Below are positions 25,792-32,548 of a stretch of DNA of 64,000 nt, piece after piece (the stretch's first letter is position 1; every line of letters begins with the position of its first letter). The translations under genes were made by a program, and so were the position numbers. The stretch comes from Vulcanococcus sp. (GTDB lineage: Bacteria; Cyanobacteriota; Cyanobacteriia; PCC-6307; Cyanobiaceae), in contig JAHUZV010000016.1 in assembly GCA_019264575.1 (NCBI GenBank), forward strand, positions 1 through 64,000. The letters run 5' to 3'. Under the pieces are notes generated by a model that was not told the DNA's origin, searched no databases, and was given only the letters and a program-made list of their open reading frames with translations.

Positions 25792-26163
25792 CTATGGGGT
25801 CGGAGGGGCTGGCTCTTCGCTGGTGCTGCTCTCCTCGAGCTGCCCCAGTTCCCGCAGCAGCTTCTCCTGCTCTTCCGGGCTCAGGGCGTCGAAGCGTTGT
25901 TGCAGCTCTTCGTCGGTGGCGGCCTCATAGGCCGAGCGATAGCGGCGTCGCTGCTCCATGTAGGTCATGTTTCCGGTCACCACCCGAAACAGATAGGAGC
26001 CGGTCCACACCAGCACCACCGCCACCAACACGCCCTGAGCGGCGATGCCAGCAGAGAACCCTTCGAAGCCAGCCGCTTGGAAGCCCCAGTAGCCCAGGCC
26101 CCCGAGCGCAAAAATCACAAAGCCCGCCAGCAGAGCCTTGCCGCGGGTGATGCCAGAACCCAT
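25792..26163 (-). CDS. DUF3007 membrane protein
   Basis: 123 aa with two membrane helices (about 8-28 and 38-60) followed by a helical acidic tail ('[19 protein letters not shown]'). The motif '[20 protein letters not shown]' and '[16 protein letters not shown]' are typical of DUF3007, a cyanobacterial and plastid family near ndhL. Its start overlaps the ndhL stop by one base (TGATG). The conserved linkage suggests a role with the NDH-1 complex or its assembly, but this has not been shown to my knowledge. Confidence 0.9.
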   Translation of the reverse strand: MGSGITRGKALLAGFVIFALGGLGYWGFQAAGFEGFSAGIAAQGVLVAVVLVWTGSYLFRVVTGNMTYMEQRRRYRSAYEAATDEELQQRFDALSPEEQEKLLRELGQLEESSTSEEPAPPTP

Positions 26164-26414
26164 CAAACCTGCCCTTGACCCTGCAAGCGCAGATTCACGA
26201 AGGGAGCCAACACGATCAAGCCAGGGAAGAACAGAAACACCAGCCCGTAGACGGCTGTGCGCTCGATCTTGCCCATCACGGTCCAGCGCTTGGTCATCCA
26301 GGCCATCAGTGCCGCTGGAACCACAAGCAGGTAGGCACCGCCGAGAGCCAGGTAGGCCCCGATCACCAGCAGCGTTTCGCTCGACAGTGAGCTGAGAAAC
26401 CCAGGCAGGGGCAC
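26163..26414 (-). CDS. ndhL: NAD(P)H-quinone oxidoreductase subunit L
   Basis: 83 aa from a GTG at 26414, matching the usual length; the frame extends upstream into the tRNA gene, which cannot be coding. Two membrane helices ('[20 protein letters not shown]' and '[19 protein letters not shown]') flank a loop with '[14 protein letters not shown]'. NdhL is an oxygenic-photosynthesis-specific subunit of NDH-1 needed for inorganic carbon uptake and cyclic electron flow. It heads the ndhL-DUF3007-trpA group. The first ~70 bases upstream hold trnL on the opposite strand. Confidence 0.93.
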   Translation of the reverse strand: MPLPGFLSSLSSETLLVIGAYLALGGAYLLVVPAALMAWMTKRWTVMGKIERTAVYGLVFLFFPGLIVLAPFVNLRLQGQGQV

Positions 26415-26481
26415 GGCGGCAAGGCGGTTGCAGCACAAATCTAGGATGGAAGCCTGGCCGCAGGGTTTGCACCCGGCGCCC

Positions 26482-26565
26482 GGGAGCATGGCGGAATTGG
26501 TAGACGCAGCGGACTTAAAATCCGCAGACGGCAACGTTGTGGGGGTTCAAGTCCCCCTGCTCCCA
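26482..26565 (+). tRNA. trnL: tRNA-Leu (UAA)
   Basis: 84 bases with a complete cloverleaf: acceptor GGGAGCA (26482-26488) pairs with TGCTCCC (26558-26564), discriminator A at 26565. The anticodon stem is GCGGA/TCCGC with loop CTTAAAA and anticodon TAA at 26516-26518. A long variable arm (class II) and the T-arm motif GTTCAAGTC are present. CCA is not encoded. The anticodon loop is uninterrupted, so the group I intron carried by many cyanobacteria at this site is absent. Confidence 0.97.
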
Positions 26566-26678
26566 CTATCTGGTTCGGTCCAACTGGGACGCAGATCCAC
26601 CCGGTAGTTGGCGAACCGCAACAATCCGGTGCGCGGTCCACGTGTCTTCGCCAACGTGGCGGGAGCCATTGGCATCCC

Positions 26679-27176
26679 ATGCTTGAGCTGCTGCCGCCGC
26701 TCAACGATCACAACCTGCCCTGGATGGACACGATCCATCCAATCGTCGTTCACTTCGTGATCGCGATGGCATTGATCGCCTACGTCTTTGATGTCATCGG
26801 CGTCGTCTGGCGTAAGCCCGCCCTGTTTGAGGTGAGCTTCTGGAATTTGCTCTTCGCAACAGGAGCCATCTTCGTCGCCATCATTTTTGGTCAGGTCGAG
26901 GCCGGCCTCGCGGCTCCTTACGGGGCAGCACGTCAGATCCTCGACATCCACACCACCATTGGCTGGTCCCTTGCTGGTGTCTTGTCGTTGCTGGCTGGCT
27001 GGCGATACGTGCTTCGCAGCCGTGATCCACAGATCCTGCCTGTGTCCTTCATTGGCGCTGGAACGGTGGTTAGCGCCCTGATCTGCGTTCAGATCGTTCT
27101 CGGCGACAAGCTGATCTGGACTTACGGCCTGCACACCGTGAAGGTGGTTGCCGCCATGCGCGAGGGGTTGATCTGA
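26679..27176 (+). CDS. DUF2231 membrane protein, first copy
   Basis: 165 aa with four membrane helices. The N-terminal 'TIHPIVVHFVIAMALIAYVFD' has the HP-x-x-V-H motif of DUF2231, and a second His follows in 'ILDIHTTIGW'. The His pattern would suit heme b ligation, which is inference. It is the first gene of the operon that continues into a second DUF2231 protein and the oxidase subunits. DUF2231 genes accompany the alternative (cox2-type) terminal oxidase operons of other cyanobacteria, as far as I recall. The end overlaps the next start as TGATG. Confidence 0.88.
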   Translation: MLELLPPLNDHNLPWMDTIHPIVVHFVIAMALIAYVFDVIGVVWRKPALFEVSFWNLLFATGAIFVAIIFGQVEAGLAAPYGAARQILDIHTTIGWSLAGVLSLLAGWRYVLRSRDPQILPVSFIGAGTVVSALICVQIVLGDKLIWTYGLHTVKVVAAMREGLI

Positions 27177-27805
27177 TGCTCTTCGCCCTTGCTTACAGCC
27201 CTGAGCAGCCGTCGATCGATCAGATCGCCTCTGAACTCGGAGCCAATGGGCTGCCTTACAGCCTTCCCATTCATCCCAACCTGGTACACCTCACCATTGG
27301 GTTGTTCGTGATTGCGATCGCCTTCGACGTGGTGGGGGCCCTTTATCCGCTGGAGAAGCGGGTGTTCCGCTTCCTGGCTCTGCCGATCACGCGCGGTGGG
27401 TTTCACGATGTGGGTTGGTACAACCTGCTCGTTTGCTGCGTGGTGAGCTTTTTCACTGTCGCGGCGGGCTTTTACGAGATGCTTACCGCCGTGCCACTGC
27501 CAGGTGTGAAAAGCACCTTCGGCCTCGGTGGCATGACCACCATGCTCTTGCATGGCGTGGGTGGTGTGCTGGTGCTCGCCGTGATCGTCGGCATGACGGT
27601 CTGGCGTGGCTTCCAGCGCTTTGCCTGGCGCCGCGACATGGGCCGTCAGGTCCAGTGGCTTTATCTGGCTGTTGGCGTCTTGATGTTCGCCGTGATCGGG
27701 TTGCACGGCACCCTTGGCGCCCAGATGGCTGCTGAGTTCGGCATTCACATCGCTGCCGATCAGCTCCTGCAGGCAGGGGCTGATCTTCATACCGCCCTGC
27801 CTTGA
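27176..27805 (+). CDS. DUF2231 membrane protein, second copy
   Basis: 209 aa, about 44 residues longer than the first copy. The same signature is present ('IHPNLVHLTIGLFVIAIAFD'), and the middle helices and 'LLHGVGGVLVLAVIVGM' follow. The two copies may form a heterodimer. Start and stop are firm: ATG overlapping the preceding TGA, and TGA 13 bases before the oxidase subunit II start. It could be an electron-carrying or assembly partner for the oxidase; the sequence alone does not settle which. Confidence 0.88.
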   Translation: MLFALAYSPEQPSIDQIASELGANGLPYSLPIHPNLVHLTIGLFVIAIAFDVVGALYPLEKRVFRFLALPITRGGFHDVGWYNLLVCCVVSFFTVAAGFYEMLTAVPLPGVKSTFGLGGMTTMLLHGVGGVLVLAVIVGMTVWRGFQRFAWRRDMGRQVQWLYLAVGVLMFAVIGLHGTLGAQMAAEFGIHIAADQLLQAGADLHTALP

Positions 27806-27818
27806 GGACAGATCTGCC

Positions 27819-28757
27819 ATGACAAGTTCCTCAACGCGCTCGATCAACGCCACGGCTGTCGCCGGCCTCAGCCTCTGGGTTGGGGTGATGGTGTTCATCA
27901 GTCACTGGATGGGTGAGCAAGCCCATCGCTGGCTCCCGGTTCAGGCCTCCACCGCTGCTCCGCTGGTCGACGACCTGTTCAGTTTCGAAACCGCCATCGG
28001 CACCTTTGTGTTTCTCGGGGTGGTTTCTGTGATGGTGTGGGTGATGCTGTTCAACCGCGCCGAGAAATACGACGACACCGACGCCTTCCCGATCGAGGGC
28101 AACACGCGTTTGGAGGTGATCTGGACGGCCATTCCCTTCGTGTTGGTGATGGGGATTGCCTTCTGGACGATCCGCGCATCCGAGCAGCTTGGAACCCTCG
28201 GGCCGATGGAACACATCCATCTCCGCAACTCGGTTGAAGAGGTCGGCGGCTATCCCGGTGATCGTTTGCCGGCTGAGCAGGTGGAGGTGATTGCACGTCA
28301 GTGGTCGTGGGAGTTCCGTTATCCCGGCTCCAATGTCTCCTCCACGGAGCTCCATTTGGCGGTGAATGAACCGGTCACCTTCCGTTTGGTTTCCGAGGAT
28401 GTGTTGCACGGCTTCTACATCCCTGCGTTCCGGGTTAAGCAGGATGTGATCCCTGGTCGTGCGATCGATTTCAACGTCACTCCCACCCGCGAAGGCGTAT
28501 ACCGCCTGCGCGACTCGCAATTCAGTGGCACCTGGTTTGCTGCCAATCAATCCGATGTGGTGGTGGAGAGCGCTGAGGAGCACCAGGCCTGGCTTGAGCA
28601 GGCAGCACGCTCACCCCTACAGCCTGGCCTGAGCCTCGCGATCTCTGAATACGCCACGCGCCAGGCCCGCTCCAATCCTGGTTGGGCGACGGTGCCGCCT
28701 GCACACCCACCACAGGTGAACGTTCCCGGATCTCCCTCGCAGCCCCACCAAGCCTGA
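27819..28757 (+). CDS. ctaC: terminal oxidase subunit II, CuA-less (ARTO type)
   Basis: 312 aa from the ATG at 27819. Two membrane helices (about 12-30 and 60-82) precede a cupredoxin domain with the conserved 'RQWSWEFRYPG' motif. At about residues 229-246, where subunit II of cytochrome c oxidases carries C-x3-C-x3-H-x2-M for CuA, this protein has 'RDSQFSGTWFAANQS': both Cys, the His and the Met are replaced. That matches the alternative respiratory terminal oxidase (ARTO) of cyanobacteria, which is thought to oxidise quinol rather than cytochrome c. The last 40 residues are a Pro-rich tail. The stop overlaps the start of subunit I. Confidence 0.92.
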   Translation: MTSSSTRSINATAVAGLSLWVGVMVFISHWMGEQAHRWLPVQASTAAPLVDDLFSFETAIGTFVFLGVVSVMVWVMLFNRAEKYDDTDAFPIEGNTRLEVIWTAIPFVLVMGIAFWTIRASEQLGTLGPMEHIHLRNSVEEVGGYPGDRLPAEQVEVIARQWSWEFRYPGSNVSSTELHLAVNEPVTFRLVSEDVLHGFYIPAFRVKQDVIPGRAIDFNVTPTREGVYRLRDSQFSGTWFAANQSDVVVESAEEHQAWLEQAARSPLQPGLSLAISEYATRQARSNPGWATVPPAHPPQVNVPGSPSQPHQA

Positions 28758-30433
28758 TGACCATCGCCACCTTCCCGCCAGAGCCAAAGCCCGAACAGGG
28801 GTGGGGCCGTTATTTCGGCTTCTGCACCGACGCCAAGGTGATTGGCATTCAGTACATCGTTACTGCGTTCTTCTTCTTCTTGATCGGTGGCCTGTTGGCC
28901 ATGGTGATCCGCGGTGAGCTGATCACCCCGCAGAGCGATCTTGTGGACCGGGCCGTGTACAACGGCATCTACACGATGCACGGAACCATCATGTTGTTCC
29001 TGTTCACCTTCCCGGTGCTGAATGGCCTGAATAACCTCTTGATTCCAACCATGATTGGTGCGCCAGATATGGCGTTTCCCAGGCTGAATGCGGTTGCTTT
29101 CTGGTTGGTGCCTATCTTCGGCTTTCTGCTGATCGCCAGCTTCTTTGTGCCGGGTGGGCCGGCTTACTCGGGTTGGTGGAGTTATCCGCCAGTGAGTATT
29201 CAGAATCCTGCTGGTAACTTGATCAACGGCCAGGGGATGTGGATCACGGCGGTGGCCCTCTCTGGTGTGTCATCGATCATGGGAGCGATCAATTTCGTCA
29301 CCACCATCCTGCGGATGCGCGCTCCGGGGATGACTTTCTTTCGCATGCCAGTGTTCTGCTGGACGGCTCTGGCGGCTCAGAGCCTTCAGCTGATCGGACT
29401 GCCTGCACTCACCGGTGGAGCGATCATGCTCCTGATGGATCTCACCTTTGGCACCAGTTTCTATCGCGCTGAAGGTGGCGGTGATCCAGTTCTATACCAG
29501 CACTTTTTCTGGTTTTATTCGCATCCGGCCGTGTATGTAATCATCCTGCCGGTGTTCGGGATTTTCTCTGAGCTTTTTCCAGTTTATTCGCGGAAGCCCC
29601 TATTTGGTTATGTCTATGTGGCTTTGGCGTCTTTCATTATCGTGGGGCTCGGTTTGATCGTTTGGGTGCACCACATGTTCCCCAGTGGTGTGGCCCAGTG
29701 GATGCGTAATCTGTTCATGGTCACCACGATGTTGATTGCGGTGCCAACCGGGGTGAAAGTGTTTGCCTGGCTTGGAACCCTGTGGGGCGGCAAATTGCGC
29801 CTCACCACCCCCATGCTGTTTTGCCTGGGCGGTCTGTTCAACTTTGTGTTTGCCGGCATCACCGGCATCATGCTCGCCACGGTTCCGGTTGATATCCACG
29901 TTTCCAACACCTACTTCGTGGTGGGCCACTTCCACTACGTTATCTATGGCGCTGCGGTGATGGGCATCTTTGCGGCCATCTACCACTGGTTCCCCAAGTT
30001 CATCGGCCGGATGCCCTACGAGGGGCTTGGCAAACTTCATTTCCTGCTCACCTTCATCGGCGCCAACCTCAACTTCCTGCCGATGCACCCTCTGGGATTG
30101 ATGGGGATGCCTAGGCGCGTCTCGAGTTACGACCCTGAATTCACCTTCTGGAATGTGGTGGCCAGTCTTGGAGCCTTCTTGCTGGGCGTCTCAATCATTC
30201 CTTTCCTCCTCAACATGTTGAGTGCCTGGATCCGCGGCCCCAAGGCCACCCATAACCCTTGGAATGCCATCGGTCTGGAATGGCTCTTGCCTTCCCCGCC
30301 CCCGGAAGACAACTTTGGCGAGGACGTACCCACCGTGATCAGCCGCCCCTACGGCTACGGGTTGGGCAAACCTCTGGTGGAACACCAAGACGAGATTGAA
30401 CGCAAGCTCGAACTGCAGGAGGCATCCGCATGA
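28757..30433 (+). CDS. ctaD: terminal oxidase subunit I (heme-copper oxidase)
   Basis: 558 aa with 12 predicted membrane helices. Heme and CuB ligands are intact: 'IYTMHGTIMLF' (low-spin heme His), 'FYSHPAVY' (CuB His and Tyr, about residue 254), 'VWVHHMF' (CuB His pair), and 'VVGHFHYV' near 395 (both heme His). The YSHPAV sequence in place of GHPEV places it in the A2 type, in which Tyr-Ser replaces the Glu at the end of the D-channel. It reduces oxygen to water and pumps protons in the plasma or thylakoid membrane. Subunits II and III flank it in the same operon. Confidence 0.95.
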   Translation: MTIATFPPEPKPEQGWGRYFGFCTDAKVIGIQYIVTAFFFFLIGGLLAMVIRGELITPQSDLVDRAVYNGIYTMHGTIMLFLFTFPVLNGLNNLLIPTMIGAPDMAFPRLNAVAFWLVPIFGFLLIASFFVPGGPAYSGWWSYPPVSIQNPAGNLINGQGMWITAVALSGVSSIMGAINFVTTILRMRAPGMTFFRMPVFCWTALAAQSLQLIGLPALTGGAIMLLMDLTFGTSFYRAEGGGDPVLYQHFFWFYSHPAVYVIILPVFGIFSELFPVYSRKPLFGYVYVALASFIIVGLGLIVWVHHMFPSGVAQWMRNLFMVTTMLIAVPTGVKVFAWLGTLWGGKLRLTTPMLFCLGGLFNFVFAGITGIMLATVPVDIHVSNTYFVVGHFHYVIYGAAVMGIFAAIYHWFPKFIGRMPYEGLGKLHFLLTFIGANLNFLPMHPLGLMGMPRRVSSYDPEFTFWNVVASLGAFLLGVSIIPFLLNMLSAWIRGPKATHNPWNAIGLEWLLPSPPPEDNFGEDVPTVISRPYGYGLGKPLVEHQDEIERKLELQEASA

Positions 30434-31023
30434 CCACCACCACACTGCAACAACCAGGGGCTCCCGCCGAACACGAGGAGCAGCCCAAGCACAACCTCAC
30501 CGGCTTCATCATCTTTCTGTGCTCAGAAAGTGTGATTTTCCTAGCCTTCTTCAGCGGTTATGCCCTGTTGAAGACCTCAGCCCTCAACTGGTTACCCCAG
30601 GGCGTGGATGGGTTGGAGTGGAAGACGCCACTGGTTAACACGATTGTGCTGGTGTCCAGCTCGGGCACCATTGCGTTGGCAGAGCATTTCAAGAACCGCG
30701 AGAACATGCTGCTCTTCCGCGGGTTCTGGCTGATGAGTATGGCGATGGGGGCTTACTTCCTCTATGGCCAGGCGGTGGAGTGGAGTGGTCTGCAGTTCGG
30801 CTTCACCTCGGGAACCTTCGGCGGCACGTTCTATCTGCTCACGGGATTCCATGGTCTGCACGTGGCCACGGGAATTCTGTTGATGGGCCTGATGTTGATC
30901 AAATCTTTCATCCCAGGCAACTACAGCGGTGGTGAACAGGGCGTGCAGGCCACGTCGCTGTTCTGGCACTTCGTGGATGTGATTTGGATCATCCTTTTCC
31001 TACTGATCTACGTGTGGCAATAG
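30430..31023 (+). CDS. ctaE: terminal oxidase subunit III
   Basis: 197 aa with five membrane helices, as in cyanobacterial and Bacillus-type subunit III. 'GFIIFLCSESVIFLAFF' near the start and 'LTGFHGLHVATGI' and 'FWHFVDVIWIILF' near the end are family hallmarks, including the conserved Glu and His residues. The start overlaps the stop of subunit I as ATGA. It ends ten bases before the first GMC gene with a good GGAGG ribosome-binding site, indicating that the operon continues past the oxidase. Confidence 0.94.
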   Translation: MTTTTLQQPGAPAEHEEQPKHNLTGFIIFLCSESVIFLAFFSGYALLKTSALNWLPQGVDGLEWKTPLVNTIVLVSSSGTIALAEHFKNRENMLLFRGFWLMSMAMGAYFLYGQAVEWSGLQFGFTSGTFGGTFYLLTGFHGLHVATGILLMGLMLIKSFIPGNYSGGEQGVQATSLFWHFVDVIWIILFLLIYVWQ

Positions 31024-31033
31024 GAGGTTCATC

Positions 31034-32548
31034 ATGATCATCGACGACACCCATTACGACGTCATCGTGATCGGCAGCGGGGCCGCTGGAGGCACCCTTG
31101 CTGGTCAGCTCTCCCAATCCGGCAAGCGTGTCCTTGTTCTGGAACGCGGTGGTGCGATGCCACTGGCTGATCAGAACGTGGCGGACGTCGATCTGTTCCG
31201 CAAAGATCGCTACCACCCTGGTGAGCAGTGGTTCGGAACGGACGGAGATCCCTTTTCACCGCAAACTATCTACGCCCTTGGCGGCAACACCAAGATCTGG
31301 GGCGGTGTGCTCGAGCGGATGCGGGAGAAGGAGTTTGCAGGGATCCAGCTGCAGGAGGGAGCTGCCCCGTCCTGGGAGCTGAGCTACAGCAACTTCGCTC
31401 CGTTCTACGACCGTGCCGAGCAGCTCTACCGCGTGCACGGTGAACAGGGTGTTGATCCCAGTGAGCCTCCGCGTCAATCCGGTTTCCCGTTTGAGCCGAA
31501 ACCGATTGAACCGTTCATGCAGGAACTGCGCCTGTCGCTGGAACGGCAAGGCGTTCACCCTTATCACCTGCCCCAAAGCTGGTCGGAGTCAGCCCAGGAT
31601 CCCACCGGCGATGCCGAATTGTTTGGTGTCGATCCAGCCCGGGCTCAGGCCTCGGTGCAGGTGCGTGAACGCGCTCGGGTGCGGCGCTTGCATGTGAATC
31701 CTTCGGGAACTGAGGTGCGCGGGGTTGAGGCTGAGATTGATGGCCAAGCCTGGTTGTTCACGGCTCATGTGGTGGTGTTGGCGGCGGGCGCCATCAACAG
31801 CGCCGAGATCCTGTTGCGCTCGGCTACCGAGCATCACAGCCGTGGCTTGGCCAATGGCTCCGATCAGGTCGGCCGCAACCTGATGAAGCCACAGCTCACC
31901 TCGATCATTCAGCTTGCTGCCGAACCAAACTCCGGCCGCTATGGCCGCAGTTTGGGCGTCAACGACTACTACTGGGGCGATCAGAACGTCAGCTTCCCGC
32001 TCGGCTCCATTGCCACTGGCGGTGGCGTTCTGCAAGACGCCTTGTTTGCTGAATCTCCACCGGTCCTATCGCTGGTGACCAAGCTGATGCCCAATTTCGG
32101 GCTTGAGCAATTGGCGGCTCGCTCGGTGGTGTGGTGGGCCACGAGTGCCGTTCTTCCCGATCCCCATAACCGCTTAACGCTGCGCGGGAATCACATCCAG
32201 ATCCACTATCTCCCTAACAATCGCGAGGCCCATGACCGCCTCGTGTATCGCTGGATCGACACCCTCAAGTTGGTGGAAAGTGATCCCGAGTGCCATGTGG
32301 TGAAGCCTGCTCCCACCCATCCGCGCGGTGAGGCTCCGCTCACTGTGATGGGCATCGTTTGCGGTACTTGCCGCATGGGCTCCAATCCAGCCACGTCCGT
32401 GGTGGATCTCAACGGCCGCGCCCACGAACTCACCAACCTCTACATCGCCGATGCCAGCGTGTTTCCCAGCTGCCCTGGTATTGGCATTGGCCTCACGGTG
32501 ATCGCCAACGCGCTGCGCGTTGGCGATCAGGTGTTGCAAGCCCTATGA
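31034..32548 (+). CDS. GMC-family flavoprotein, likely non-catalytic paralogue
   Basis: 504 aa. The FAD fold begins 'DVIVIGSGAAGGTLA' (GxGxxG) and continues 'VLVLERGG'. The protein is clearly paralogous to the second GMC at 35293 ('GLANGSDQVGRN' in both). It differs at key points: the catalytic His of the H-x2-GTC motif is Ile ('GIVCGTCRMG') and the conserved Asn of N-P-x2-T is Gly ('PGIGIGLT'). It also lacks the Cys-rich segment of its paralogue. I read it as a degenerate partner subunit that may pair with the second protein. It follows ctaE and is coupled to the GH63 gene by ATGA. Confidence 0.85.
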   Translation: MIIDDTHYDVIVIGSGAAGGTLAGQLSQSGKRVLVLERGGAMPLADQNVADVDLFRKDRYHPGEQWFGTDGDPFSPQTIYALGGNTKIWGGVLERMREKEFAGIQLQEGAAPSWELSYSNFAPFYDRAEQLYRVHGEQGVDPSEPPRQSGFPFEPKPIEPFMQELRLSLERQGVHPYHLPQSWSESAQDPTGDAELFGVDPARAQASVQVRERARVRRLHVNPSGTEVRGVEAEIDGQAWLFTAHVVVLAAGAINSAEILLRSATEHHSRGLANGSDQVGRNLMKPQLTSIIQLAAEPNSGRYGRSLGVNDYYWGDQNVSFPLGSIATGGGVLQDALFAESPPVLSLVTKLMPNFGLEQLAARSVVWWATSAVLPDPHNRLTLRGNHIQIHYLPNNREAHDRLVYRWIDTLKLVESDPECHVVKPAPTHPRGEAPLTVMGIVCGTCRMGSNPATSVVDLNGRAHELTNLYIADASVFPSCPGIGIGLTVIANALRVGDQVLQAL

